Origin: Chromera velia
Taxonomy: Eukaryota; Sar; Chromeraceae
Length of the DNA stretch: 36,675 nt
Reading direction: 5' to 3'
Assembly: GCA_018398765.1 (NCBI GenBank)
Contig: JAHBMJ010000909.1
Span: 1-36,675 of the forward strand
In this document: positions 9,924 to 20,984 of the stretch, piece after piece
Layout: every line of letters begins with the position of its first letter
Position numbering within the stretch: position 1 is the first letter of the stretch
The notes under the pieces: generated by a model
Databases searched by the model: none
The model's input: only the letters and a program-made list of their open reading frames with translations
Told to the model about the DNA's origin: nothing
Made by a program: the position numbers and the translations under genes

Positions 9924-10396
9924 CGTAAAGCTACAGAGATTCATGCGAGAAATAACGGTGGCGATGGCTTCATAGTGCCCTGACGACAGCCGCTTTCCCG
10001 GGCCACGTGAACTTTGACTTTCTGGGGCCACATGTTACGCAATAGCCTTTGAGATCTAAGCGCGGTCTCAAATCGTCGATTAATTGTGCGCATGCATTCG
10101 TATGGATCTGATCATGCTTCCCTTTTCTAATTGAAAGCTTGCATCACGATTCAATGAGCGAACTCCTGGTCTCTCACTCACTTCTTCTGACACTCGACCT
10201 TGCTCTATACATTAATTTTTTCAAACGTCTCACCTCAGATTAGTCTAGGTGTTGCGATGGTTTCTTTGTGTAGACGGATAAGCTAGTGAGTCAATCTCCC
10301 TTTTATCAGAATATCTTGATGTGATCGACTAAGGTGGCGTGAGTCTAGGCCCTTTCGGTTGTTAGTCTCCCGACCAGCGCTACCTATCACATCATG
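9924..10396 (+). repeat. 3' LTR of the 2.2-kb element
   Basis: This 473-bp partner of 8216-8688 is preceded by a purine tract and followed by the TATAT duplication (10397-10401). A near-duplicate of its upstream junction (CGCTACCGCTATA, purines, CACGTAAAGCTACA) occurs at about 9789-9828. Confidence 0.75.
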
Positions 10397-10933
10397 TATA
10401 TATATAGAGTAAAAAACAAAGCAAACGCAGCTCCCCAATCAGTAAATCCTTGCTATTTATATTCGAAAAAATAAAAGTTATGGAACTAGAATGCATTAGA
10501 TATATCGTAATGTACATTGTACTGTTTAAAAATATTGATACTAGTTAAAAACTAGTTTATTGTTATGAGTTGACTCAGTTGAACCTAGAGTTGAAGGGAC
10601 TTAAATAAAACACTACACCATTCGTGAGCGGTGTATTCAGGCCCAAAGACCTAAAATCGAACTATCAGTTAAATCAGTTTTCAAGTTTGGGGTTTAAAGT
10701 GTTTCTATACAGAAAACTAGACGGGAAAAAATCAGAAAAGGTCTTCTTTATAACCTGTAAAATCGTTAGAAAGATGATATAAAGATGATACAATGTGCCA
10801 GTGATACCTCGCACATCATACGTTCCCACTCGAGGTTCATTTGTGCACAGCTATAGGTCTGCGCACCCAGCTGCAGCTCAGAAACATGAAGAAGTCATTG
10901 AGCGGATGTAAGCGGATGAAACTTCACCATGAG
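10397..10933. other. AT-rich spacer downstream of the minus-strand gene
   Basis: No coding sequence is seen. On the minus strand an AATAAA hexamer lies at 10556-10561, about 370 nt past the stop codon of the gene at 10934, and could serve its polyadenylation. Confidence 0.5.
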
Positions 10934-12652
10934 TCAAGCATAGGCAAAGGGGGCCGCCTCAATGAGTGCTGCTCCCTCACAAGTGGAGAAGGTCAGAACG
11001 AAAGCCCCAAAGTCACGCGCTTCTCCGGACCAACTTTTGGATGGATCGGGTCCTACAACAAATGTCACTCTCTGGGTGGTTTCCCCCTCTACTGCTTCTT
11101 GGGTCTCAGCCGTCAAAAAACCAAGCTCTATGCTCTCTGGCTCCTGCTGTTCCTCTGCCGCCTTTTCATCGTCAAGCGTCGGTGAAACCTCCCCTATGGA
11201 AAACAGGCGTGCCTGAATTTCCGACGCTGAAAAAGAACCTCCCAAACACCCTGCGACGTTCACATCCACGGACAACCTCCACTCTTCGTCTTTCCCTACA
11301 CCAAAAGCTCCCGTCTCGACGCCCGAAAGCCCTGCCACCAAGTCACAGCTGGAGAAGATTTTGAACACGCCAACGGAGTCCTCTGTCGGGATCAAAGCGT
11401 TCAAAGGAAAGATCGACGTCACCTCCCACACCCCCTTCAATTCCTCGGTCTCCTGTACCTCCAGATCGGTAATTGCCGTCTGCTCCGTGGTCTCTCTTAG
11501 ATTGATTAGCCCCTCTCTGGGAATTTCGGAAAGGTCTGCTGCAAAGGTCTTCACGGCCACTGTCTGCGGACTGACGGCCTCAAAGCACCCCTCCAGGTAG
11601 ACCGATACAATTTCGTAAAACCCCCCGACCGACTCGTCCTCGATGAAGTCACGGACGCGCACGAAGTAGGGCGTAAAGCCGGAACAGCTGTTACATGCAG
11701 AAGCGGGCACTTGAAGCTCTGCGGCGCAGTCTGCATACAGGCATCATAGTCAGCATGCACCGTGTCGGGAGCAACATACAGACGCACACACACGAGAATT
11801 GTGGCATGTGCCTTATAAAAGGCGAGGTTCTTTTGTGCACTCACCTTCGTAGTGTCTACACTTGTGCTCGTGCACTTCTGCTGAGTGTTGGTGCACCTCT
11901 GGTGCTTCTGCAAAAGGCACATCCGGCGACGGCTCTCCCGTTCCTTCGTATGACTTCGTGGGGGGCTCTTTGGGTGACTCCAGTTCCAGACCCTCGAGAT
12001 TGAGAAACTTTTCAATCATACTCGGCTCTACTTCAGGAAAACCAGGGTCGCCTGGCTTCAGCCACGTTAGGCCGTCAACTTGCATCTGCAGGCAGGAAAA
12101 GCATGCGTGCATGCATGTTGAGTTCGCGCGACAAGAAATGTATGCGCTTGTTCTTCACATCGTTTGTATACATAGTCAAGTGTTTGTTGTAGGCATAGCC
12201 TCCCACCCACCTTGTCGCGCCCCAAGAATACAAATGCTCCGAGACCCACGCACAGAGAACGCATGTCTTTGGAGGTATACCGTGCAGTCAAATCGTTTGT
12301 CGAGGGCAAACCACAGACAACAGTTTCTTGCAGGTGAGATGAATGTGGTGTTGCAACTGTTGGGATATCGAGCTCTCTCAAACGCACGGGAGGAATCAGT
12401 CAAAGACTCTGTTGCTGGGAGGTTGGACACAACACTTTGGTGCAGTAGTCCACGGCTGTGAGCCTCGATCAGTGTATGCACTATGCAGTGTGTGTTAATT
12501 GCGTATTTCTGACCTTGATTCGTTTTGCAGGCCGGGTTAAATTTGCATATATATGCATCTTAATTGGATCATGCATGCGTGCGTCAATTCTTTTGAGCGC
12601 GCACAATGCATCCACAATTTGCTTTCCGGGACCCTCCGGTGGCCCCGGAAGA
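10934..12652 (-). CDS. unrecognised multi-exon protein, 5' end unresolved
   Basis: The exon model on the minus strand is 12652-12514, 12463-12388, 12326-12211, 12085-11845 and 11718-10934 (stop). All four introns are GT-AG (50, 61, 125 and 126 nt) and every junction keeps phase. This gives about 451 residues plus an unseen N-terminus. The strongest junctions are CTGCCTGCAG before MQVDGLTWLKPG and the GTGAGT donor after CRHYE. The two upstream introns are less certain. The first exon reads GKQIVDALCALKRIDARM, basic and helical. The middle is acidic and Pro/Glu-rich (FPEVEPSMIEKFLNLEGLEL, EPPTKSYEGTGEPSPD). The last exon is acidic, with a Cys pair in SACNSCSG followed by FTPYFVRVRDFIEDE and a long Glu/Ala/Val-rich tail. 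I recognise no family. The phase-consistent introns argue for a real gene, divergent from the SR gene. Confidence 0.55.
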
Positions 12653-12952
12653 CTGCGGCGGAAGTGCAAGGTCCGGTTAAACTTAGAGAGGCTATAGAAG
12701 CCATGCAGCGATGGTATAGCGATGGTGGTGGATTCTTGCTCTGCGCCTCTTTTTCCTCCACTGATTGAATTGAAAGCCGCTCAGAAAAACTAACCGCCGG
12801 GTGAGCAGCTGTTTTGGTAGGAGCGTTTTCCGTGTACAGGTTGAGAGGCGCTTTGGACCTTTTCGGCCGCTGTTTCAAACCGACAGATTCACTGAGACAG
12901 TTGGTTTTCATTTACCTTCTACTTTTGTCTCCTGTCAAAACCATTGGGAAAA
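12653..12952. promoter_or_regulatory. shared 5' region of a divergent gene pair
   Basis: About 300 bp separate the first modelled exon of the minus-strand gene from the ATG of the SR gene, so promoters or untranslated first exons for both must lie here or overlap. Just inside the minus gene (about 12620-12650) are CTTTCCGGGA and GGCCCCGGAAG, resembling the CCCCGGAAAGC motif upstream of the gene at 30933. No TATA box is evident. The minus-strand N-terminal exon is probably here too, but no phase-consistent one could be fixed. Confidence 0.45.
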
Positions 12953-13662
12953 ATGGCCCGCAACCCGTGCCGCATTTACATCAGTGGTTTTCCTGAGGAT
13001 GTGAAAGAGCGGGAGGTGGAGGATATCTTCTACAAGGTCAGGCTTCCGTCAGAAGTGGTCTCTTTTTTGACCGTCTTGACCTGCTTGAAATCTGTGCGGT
13101 TTTCTTTTATTTATTGCGTCTTTTTGTTCTTTCCCCCCTCTGTTCGATGCCTTCCTGCAGTATGGGAAAATCCGTGACATCGATATCAAGAGAGGCATGA
13201 GGGATGACGGCACTACGTTCGCCTTCGTAGACTTCGGACACCCTCTGTAAGCCTGCAGAACATTTTTTCGAATTCTGTACAGTTTCTGGGTTTCTTGGGG
13301 TCTTTTCTGGTGGTCGTGTTTTGCCTTTGCTGCGTGTTTCTTTCAACCACCCCCATTCTTTGCCACTGAAGGTAATCTGCTCTCAACGGATGTACCTTCC
13401 GCCATGTTTGGGGAAAAGAGATCGACAAACAATTGTTGAAGGCTTCTTAGGAACCCCTGAAGGAGACGGTCTGACCGTCCGAAGTGATCTCAGGGGGCCG
13501 AACGTCGTTCTACAATCACAGAAATGAGGAGAAGGATACAGAAGGGTTCAAGAAAGGAAACGCGGGAAATGGAGGCACACGATAATGCAGGGCCCTCCTA
13601 GATCGATCAAAACGCAGTGACACACACAAGTCGCGTGTTTCATCACTTGATAACTGTGTGTG

Positions 13663-13699
<37 letters not shown>

Positions 13700-16513
13700 A
13701 TGCAGGGACGCAGAGGACGCCGTGCAGGCCTGTGACGGTATGCGCTTCGACGGTGAGTCGCTCCACTGAAGGGAGAGGAAAGGAAAGGAAAGGAAAGGAA
13801 AGGGATCGGCCCCGCCTGGATGGGGTTGTAATGATGTGATCTGTCTTGAGTGTGGGGCTTTGGTGCTCTCTCTGGTGGCCTCCTTCGTGTTTCCTTGTTT
13901 GCTTGGTGGCTTGCATTTTCAATGACAGGACTTCCTTCCATCGAGGTTTCCCTGCACCCCCTTCGTGTCTTGTGTTGTGTCTGGTCAGGGAGGAGGCTTA
14001 GAGTTGAGCCGTCGGGCAAGAGCAGAGGACCCCCCCCGTCCGGAGAGAAGCACCCACTGGCGGGCCCTCCTTCTCGGTAGGTTAGTTGCAAGTCAAGGAA
14101 GATGTAGACCATGGATGATACAGAGGTTGGATACATGGGTTTGGATGGTCACCAGTCAACTCAACCCAGGACTCAGTTACTTACGGGGCTTCTTTTTCTT
14201 TTGGCTTTGTGTGTCTTTTTCTTCCTCTTCTTGCGGCTTGGCTCTTTCTCCCTTCCTTCCTTCCTTCCTGGCTGGCTTGCTGGCAAGCTCTCTTCTGGTT
14301 CCTGTCTCGCTGCGTTCCTTCGCCTGACTCGCGCCAATGTTTCTCCATTCTCCTGTTTTCTGTATATGCTTATTGTTTCTCCGTTTTCCTGTTTCTTGTA
14401 CGTTTAGCAGGACTGAGTGGCGTGTGGTGGTCCTCGGCCTTCCTGAGAGCGCCTCGTGGCAGGACCTGAAAGACCACATGAGGAAGGCTGGGAAGGTCGG
14501 ATACGCGAACATCGTCGAGAAGGGGGTCAGTCGATCAGACGTTTTTTTGGCGGACTGCATGTCGAGGTGAACAAACAATGTGTCAGATCGACTTATTTCT
14601 TTCGACTTCATTTTGTCTGACCATCAACCGTGTTTGCGTACGGTTTGTGGTCTTCGAGAGAGAGCGGCGCTTCGTCGAACTGTCAAGTCGTCGTCGAATG
14701 GAGGGAGCGTGTGTGCCTTTTTTTTGCGTGCGAGGACATCGTCTCGATGCCACCTGATTGATTGTTTACCTGGTTGCATGCCTGTTTTTCTGCTTTCCTA
14801 CTGCCTGCCTGCCTGCGTGGTTGTGTACTTGATCGATGATTGCAGAGAGGGATTGTGGAGTACCAGGAGCGACGTGACATGGATTGGGCCCTCGACAGAC
14901 TCCACCGGAGCGAGTTCAGAAACCCGTATTCTACCTCTCAAATCGAGGTGTGTCGGTTTGTTTAATTGTCTGACTGCACGTCTTTCTGTCTGCCGGTGGG
15001 TCGCATCGGTGTGTTCTCATTTGTTCACTTGTTTTCCTTCCTGCGAGTCCGAGTCGTTGCTCGGGAGTTTCTTTTCACTCTCTCCGAAGGCTCTGGTACC
15101 ATTGACTCATATCTTTCCTTCCGTTTGATGACGTCTTTTGTCTGTCGTGTTCTTTTCACTTCGTTTGATATACTAGTGGTGCTTTCCCGTTGTTCGTTGA
15201 TCTACTTTGTCGGTGGACGTGAGGAAGGGAAGAGGAGAGGAGGAAGCACACCTGTGCCCCAGCTTTTTATTATTCGTCACACAGAAACTGTGATTTCTCA
15301 CCACAACTGCATGTTTATATTTCAATGTGAATGCGAAGGAGGGAGCTGGGTGCTTGGCGATGCCTGGCTAGCTTGCTGGCGGGCGGTGTGGGAAATTGCT
15401 TTGGAATGCTTTGGCTGGTTCTTTCTGTTTCTCTACTCTAAGCTCTCTCTACAACGCCTGGCTGGCTTGCTGGCTGGCAGGCTTGCATCACACAGACAAA
15501 GCAGGACAAAGGCAAAGACAAAGGCACCATCTGCTCAATCAGGCGGGTGGATGGATGGATGGAGACGGAAGACGGAGAGAGGCGCTGCTTGCTTGGGGTG
15601 GTGCATGAACAAACAGACTGGCAGGCTTTCATTTCCTTCCTCTGCGTTGCTTGCTGGAGAGGAGAGGAGAGAAGAGGCGAGGGTCCGGCCAGACAGCAGT
15701 AGATTAGTAGATACAGACACAACGTACATGCGTTTGTGTGAATGAAAAATGATGCGTGTGATATGTTCACATGCATGCCTATTGATTGAAACTCCAGTGA
15801 GATTTGCCTGTTGGCACACAACGGAAGATCTGGCAGGTAGAAGGGGATTGATATGTTTTTGCGGTTTGACTTAAAGAAAGGTAGGCGATGTGCCGACCGA
15901 AAGAAATAAATGTAACGAAGACGAACGGATACCCTCCCTCTACGCGTGGATACATGTGTGATGATGCCGTTGGGATCTTTTCGTCTACTCTGGTCCGGGT
16001 GGGTACACCGATTTCTTTGAATTAATGAAAGCATGCATTTCCCGTTTGCGTGCCTCACTTGTCGACCTAGTGTTTGAATTCTTTTCCTCATGATTCGATG
16101 TGTTGTTAAGTCTCCCCTCTCCTCACTCACTCTATGCATGCAGGTGTACGAAGAGAAGGAGTGGGACGCCGGGCGAGTGCGCAGGCCGCCAGCGCCGGCA
16201 CCCCGCGGGCGTTCGCGTTCTCGATCCAGAAGCCCCCCCCGGAGGAGAGACGACAGGGACGACCACAGGCCCGCCGCCGTCTCCCCCCCCCGGGGTGGAG
16301 GCTACGCGGACCCCGTGAGGGACGACAGAAGAGACCTGAGGGATGACTACGATGACAGGAGAGTCCCCCCCCGTCGTGACTATGATGACAGAAACGGCAA
16401 TGAGGAGAGGCACAGAGGCGGCTACGATGGTCAGTCGATTTGTCCGTCGGTCTGTTCAGTCTGTCGGTGATTCTGTCTGACTCGCTGTCTGGCTAGTTGA
16501 GCTGGGGCCTCGC

Positions 16514-16550
<37 letters not shown>

Positions 16551-16722
16551 TTGCGTGTCTGTCTGTGTCTGCTTCAAGTGTGCCAGCCAGCCTGAGCCTT
16601 TGCAACAAAAAAGCGGAAACGAAAAAGAGAGCTTCAACCGCTGGCTTTCGCTGGGGTCGTTGCTTTCATTTTTCTTCTCGACTTATGTTTTTGTTTCTGT
16701 CTGTGCAGACTACGGACGTTAG
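12953..16722 (+). CDS. SR splicing factor, SRSF1/SR34-like
   Basis: There are eight exons: 12953-13036, 13161-13246, 13706-13752, 13989-14076, 14411-14525, 14846-14947, 16144-16429 and 16709-16722. All junctions are GT-AG and in phase, giving 273 aa. RRM1 has RNP2 RIYISGF (7-13) and RNP1 TTFAFVDF (46-53), and closes with [16 protein letters not shown] and RRLRVE. A Gly/Pro/Ser linker follows. RRM2 is the pseudo-RRM class, marked by the invariant SWQDLKD (117-123). The C-terminus has an uninterrupted RS run (197-204), then PPRRR and an Arg/Asp/Tyr-rich tail ending YDDYGR. SR proteins of this class bind exonic enhancers, recruit U1 snRNP and U2AF, and shuttle between nucleus and cytoplasm. The ATG sits in AAAATGGC. 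The RS run is short for the family, and RD/DR dipeptides dominate the tail. Confidence 0.93.
13665..13695 (+). repeat. (TC)n tract at the exon 3 acceptor of the SR gene
   Basis: About 31 nt of uninterrupted CU repeat ends some 10 nt before the exon 3 acceptor (exon starts 13706). It serves as an extreme polypyrimidine tract and is the type of RNA bound by PTB-family proteins. Confidence 0.9.
13776..13802 (+). repeat. (GGAAA)n microsatellite in intron 3 of the SR gene
   Basis: About five pentamer units start some 24 nt after the exon 3 donor. They form a purine-rich block following the CU block on the other side of the 47-nt exon. Confidence 0.85.
14948..16143 (+). other. long intron 6 of the SR gene
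   Basis: This 1196-nt intron, the longest in the gene, lies between RRM2 and the RS-domain exon. It contains two copies of a GCCTGGCT-GCTTGCTGGC motif (about 15360-15382 and 15456-15480); a third copy is in intron 4 (about 14265-14285). No coding exon was confirmed inside. SR genes in other eukaryotes often hide poison exons in such introns, but none is demonstrated here. Confidence 0.6.
16512..16551 (+). repeat. (CTGT)n microsatellite in intron 7 of the SR gene
   Basis: About ten tetramer units lie roughly 80 nt after the exon 7 donor, in a pyrimidine/G-rich intron. Confidence 0.9.
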
Positions 16723-17340
16723 ATGGACTGAGGAGAGGGGTGAACGTGGACGTCCTCTGGTCTCGTCTCGCGTCTCGTAGTCCACTGCGATCGAGGCGTG
16801 AGGGGGTGCTCACGGGGTTTGTTTGGGTGTGGGGGGTTGACGGGGGAGGGGGGAGAGCTGCCTGCTGAGGAGGAGAGGGAGTGGAGAGAGACAGAAAGGG
16901 AAAGTCTGTCTGTTTATCTGGAGGACTTGTAAAAGGAATCTTGACGAACACCGAGCCTGTTCTCTTTGTGTCCATTTTCCTTGCTCCCTCTCGCTTCCTC
17001 GCACGATACGATCGTCTTCCTTTCCTGCATGTCTTTTTTCCTTCCTCTCTTTCATCTGTTGCCTGCGTGCATGGATGTGTGGCGGCGGCCAAATTGTCTA
17101 TCTGTTGGGATTTGAGGGGTGCTGCCTCTCAAGTCCGTTGCTGCGTTGCAGAGGGTTGAAGGGGGGGCTTTAGAAGATCTTTTCGGTGGGTTGTTGAGCT
17201 GGTAGGTTGGTCGTTGGATCATTCTCTGTAAGGGCGGGAGGGAGCACGGAGGAGAGGAGAAGTACTTGATCGATCGATGTGCGTTTGTGAGAGACATAAA
17301 AGAGAAAGAGGGGTTGAGAAGATGACTCTAGCCATCATCA
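16723..17340 (+). other. 3' untranslated and flanking region of the SR gene
   Basis: This is GC-balanced, G/T-rich sequence with no supported ORF. No canonical AATAAA hexamer is seen close to the stop. Confidence 0.4.
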
Positions 17341-17785
17341 GATCTTCCCCTTAATGAACGCGTCATGCCGGTGCGTCGATCTGGCACAGTTCTGGCGCTT
17401 GATCGAACAGCTCTCCATCGATCGGTCGACTTGTCGATTTTAAGTTTTACACTTCCATCGACCTCTTGGGTGGAGGTAAGACCAGGAAAGAACGTGAGTG
17501 CATCATAGTGGCTAGTTATCAGACATCAGACATCAAAGTAAATCCAAGTTTCATCAAAGACTCCAATACAAATGATCCAATCATATTTCTTCTGTATATA
17601 TAACCAAATTGTAGTGTTGTTATAGCCTTTTTCTGAACCGAATCCTAGACCGAATCAGAACTGCCAGTGATTGTTATATGTAGTGTTATATATGTACGTA
17701 ATAGTTGTAATATTGATTGATTGTGCATAGTGGTGTTAGCCGTAACTAATATAACTTTTTTATATAGACATAGCCCGAAGGGCCA

Positions 17786-17811
17786 TGTTACGTTTTATGT
17801 GGTACGTAACA
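17786..17811. repeat. TGTTACGT...ACGTAACA inverted repeat
   Basis: A perfect 8-bp stem encloses a 10-nt loop. Its ends equal the 7-bp termini of the LTR at 1777-3036. Another TGTTACG follows at 17828. Confidence 0.6.
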
Positions 17812-18366
17812 GAAGCTGAAACGTACATGTTACGGTTAAGGGCGTAATTTATGTAAAGTTATCCTCAGATAGGTAGGAAAGCACCTGAACAACAATCGTT
17901 AACTACGAAGTTGCATCAACTGATTGTAAACTGATTCATAACTAACTTAGAAACACGGATTTGACGCAGCAATCGTTTAAACTTAACTCTCCCCCCTTCT
18001 TTTCCTAATTCTGGGGGAGGGCCTGGGATCTTTGGAGGTGGAGCTCTTCCATGGCCCCCTCTCAAGCCAAAAAAGAAGGGATGCATTCCGAATGGGCGTC
18101 AAAATGGGCTACGAGACTCTGCTGCTTTGTCAAAATATTAAATGGTTTCTTTTTGTTTGGTGCTATTATACCCAACGACTTGAGTATGGAATAGGTGTGG
18201 ACCAAGCTTTCTTTTTTACCTCGTTGTCTCTAGTGGTGATCTACATGTAGCCAGTTAGTTACCAATTCTAACTCAGTGGTGGGTAATCAATTTTAAAGAT
18301 GACTGGTAACAAAAAAAGGCTAGTAATCAATTTTTACGTAGATTAGTTGATAAATCGCATGCATAA

Positions 18367-18397
18367 ATCGCGGCCGCGTACGTATACGTGCCGCGAT
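18367..18397. repeat. GC-rich palindrome in AT-rich DNA
   Basis: ATCGCGGC (18367-18374) pairs with GCCGCGAT (18390-18397). The loop contains the self-complementary ACGTATACGT (18380-18389). CpG density is far above the surrounding sequence. Confidence 0.65.
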
Positions 18398-20984
18398 TGA
18401 CGCGCGTATGCAATAAAGGCCGCGTACGGGGGATTATAGGCCTTAAAATCTTAAAAGTTACATTTTTAACGTAAGATATGGACCCATTTCAAGAAAACGT
18501 GAAGTTATGTTTTTTTTTATAACTAATTTTACCGTAACTATTCAGATCGTTCCTCTATTCCTACATTACAGCTAACGCCACTATGTAATTGATTGATTGA
18601 TTAATTGATTGATTGATAGGTTTATTAACTTAGCTTTACTTGTATACTAAAATTTATGTTTCGAATCCCCCCACGGTCTAGGCGTCTAGCTAGGCGTGGG
18701 ATGAGAATTTAGAAAAAATAAAAAAAAAAAAATTGACATATAGTGGATTACAGGATTACAGGATTACATTGTGTTCGGGGCCAGAGCCCTAGACCTACGT
18801 GTCAGTTATCTGACGTCCGCCTTACACGATATATTCATGCACATTACTTCACACCATGCACATATACATGCAATAATATATCTCATCATGACACATAAAT
18901 TTCTTGCCTTGCACTTCAAACTTCAAAACCATTGCTACTGCCGACAGACATGGATGTAGTTAAATTACGGTCCCGGGATAATATTAAGTTATACGTACAA
19001 CACTCTTGCAACACTTGAACAACAGTTGTTTGCCTATTGAATGCTATGATAAATAAAAAAAAAATGTATAAAAAAAACTTTTTCTCTTCTTTTTTTTTTT
19101 AAAGTAGTGCGAAGCCTAGCAAAAAATATTACCTAGGGGGACAAAATTAATGCATATCATATCCAGGAAGCATATCTTCAACACAATTATCATAGGCTCG
19201 TGGCACCCTAGTAAAAGTAATCTAACGTCAGACTAAAAGATAGCTTCCTATTTATACATAGCTCTGTCGTTTTGTTTTATATGTCAAATCTGTAAAATTG
19301 AAAAAATGGTAGTCTAGGAGCGCTCTAAGAATTGAAAAAAAAATCTAGGATTTCAAACTAAAGTAATTTTTGACCTAATGTGAGGCCCGTAGGACCCAAC
19401 TAGTTAGTATAAGTCTTCACTAAGTCTACTTGGTCAGCTTGCATAGTCCAACGCCGCCCCTTTTTTCTGATAAACTCAAATCTTCGCTTTTTTTAAAAAA
19501 AATATGCATTATTTTTGTCCCCCTAGCTGTGGAGCGCTCAACATTAATTCATCAATTATATCAAAACATTAAAAAGATATACGCGCTGACACGCAAAACA
19601 CGTACACCACTGCGGTCAAATTAACACAATATATTTTTTTCTTTCACTAAACCCGATTTAAAAACAGGAAATCGTACTGTTTTATCGCTTAAAACTCTTT
19701 GTTTTAAGCTTTTAAGTATTGTTTACTGCCTAAAAAAGCTTGAGAAATATTAAGAGATATAGAGAGATATATTTTTTTTGGAGACCATTTTTAAAATAAA
19801 TTACTGTTGGAGACCGTTTGGGATAGATTTATCTTTACTGTTTGTGTTTTTTTCTCCCTTCCCCGATCTATACAGTTTTCCAATCTCTATGACGAGACCT
19901 TGGTGCCAGCTGAAGATCGTAGGAGTGGCATCAACCATTGGAACTGCCAACACATGATGAACAAGAACATCGACTGACAGGGTGCTGGATGCGTGCTTTT
20001 GGGATCATTTCAAATGCAAGAGGATCGTTCTTCCTTCCATCTTCCTCAAGTTAATTCAGAACATAACTCTATGTTCCGAGAGAATGTGCCCTCAAGTGTT
20101 TCTTCACAAGACTTAGAGAAGCAGAGAGAGAGAGAGAGAGAAAAGCAGAAAGGGAGAGCCAGACAGAAGGATAATTCTGAGAGAAGAGGTGAGAGAGGCG
20201 TAGGACCTTGCATTGGAAAGCTTGCGGCCGTCATGTAACGGGCTCTGCCTGAGGGTGGAGCAGGTTGACCGCGGTTAACTACGCAGAAGCCGACATCCCT
20301 AAAACAAGTCCTGCAGAGACAGGCTTGGTGGGTAGGCATCGCCCGTGAGGCAGCGGTGATCCATCGATCGATGACACCCAATGACACCTCCCATTACAGA
20401 TCCCTCCAGCATAAGTAGAAAGACTCTGAGCGGAGATTAAGTTGTATATAGTTTAAGTTAGAAAGATTTTTCCTCTGTGAGAAAAAATCTCATGGAAGAG
20501 GGGAGCATGTGTCCTAGACTGCCTGGCGGTGCCAGGACGGCTCGGATCGGACGGCGATGCCAGTACGGACCCAGGCATTCTATTCCCACCAAGACGGGCG
20601 TGGGCCTTGCGACGGGAGCCGAGATATGCCGGGGTCGAGGCCCTTATGCGCGGTTTGCATGCGTTACTTAGCCGATTTGGTGTTTGAATTTGTGTCAAGT
20701 GTTGCAGAGAGACTTGTTGCAACGTTAGGACACAGATGATCGTTGAGTTGTTCTAGTGAGTGGATGGAGCTGTTGAGAAGTTGGAAGGTTGATGAGAGTT
20801 GTGATGTTAAGAAGCTGATTGAGACTTAGAGATAGGCTCGTACGTTGAGAAACTGTGATCGGAGACTTCTTTGTAGATCGTTTTACGCTGATTTGGGACA
20901 CAAACTCCATCTCGCAGCAACAACCTTCTAGTGACGCACCTCTCCTCCTTTGTGCCGCCTCCAATGATTCTTCCTAGATGCACT

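Larger units (their letters stand above)
8216..10396 (+). mobile_element. non-autonomous LTR retrotransposon, 2.2 kb, no ORFs of its own
   Basis: Two direct repeats of exactly 473 bp (8216-8688 and 9924-10396) differ only by scattered substitutions. They flank 1235 bp of pyrimidine-rich sequence that codes for nothing recognisable. TATAT flanks both sides (8211-8215 and 10397-10401). Directly after the left repeat comes TGGTGCCGGCTC (8689-8700), which has the form of a primer-binding site complementary to a tRNA 3' CCA end. Directly before the right repeat is a purine tract (about 9909-9920). The repeats begin CGTAAAG and end CATG rather than TG...CA, which is atypical. The element would depend on enzymes supplied by another element. 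Confidence 0.75.
17341..20984. other. AT-rich intergenic region, no gene seen
   Basis: ORFs are short and unlike any family. Contents include an 8-bp inverted repeat at 17786-17811, a GC-rich palindromic island at 18367-18397, a short TGAT repeat near 18590-18618, three tandem copies of GGATTACA near 18750-18773, several A or T homopolymers (18719-18731, 19050-19100) and a (GA)n stretch near 20123-20142. The last 4 bp (20981-20984, CACT) are the left target duplication of the next element. Confidence 0.6.

Noticed and set aside
13516..14136. 206-codon minus-strand ORF over the SR gene
   Set aside because: It overlaps confirmed exons and microsatellites of the SR gene and consists of low-complexity Arg/Glu and Pro runs.
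15396..16139. ORFs on both strands in SR intron 6
   Set aside because: They lie inside an intron with well-defined phase-matching borders and show no domain.
18658..18705. tRNA-like TTCGAATCCCC segment
   Set aside because: No cloverleaf can be formed around it.
19993..20238. ORF with an Arg/Glu repeat in the intergenic region
   Set aside because: It is driven by a (GA)n microsatellite, with no exon signals or recognisable domain.
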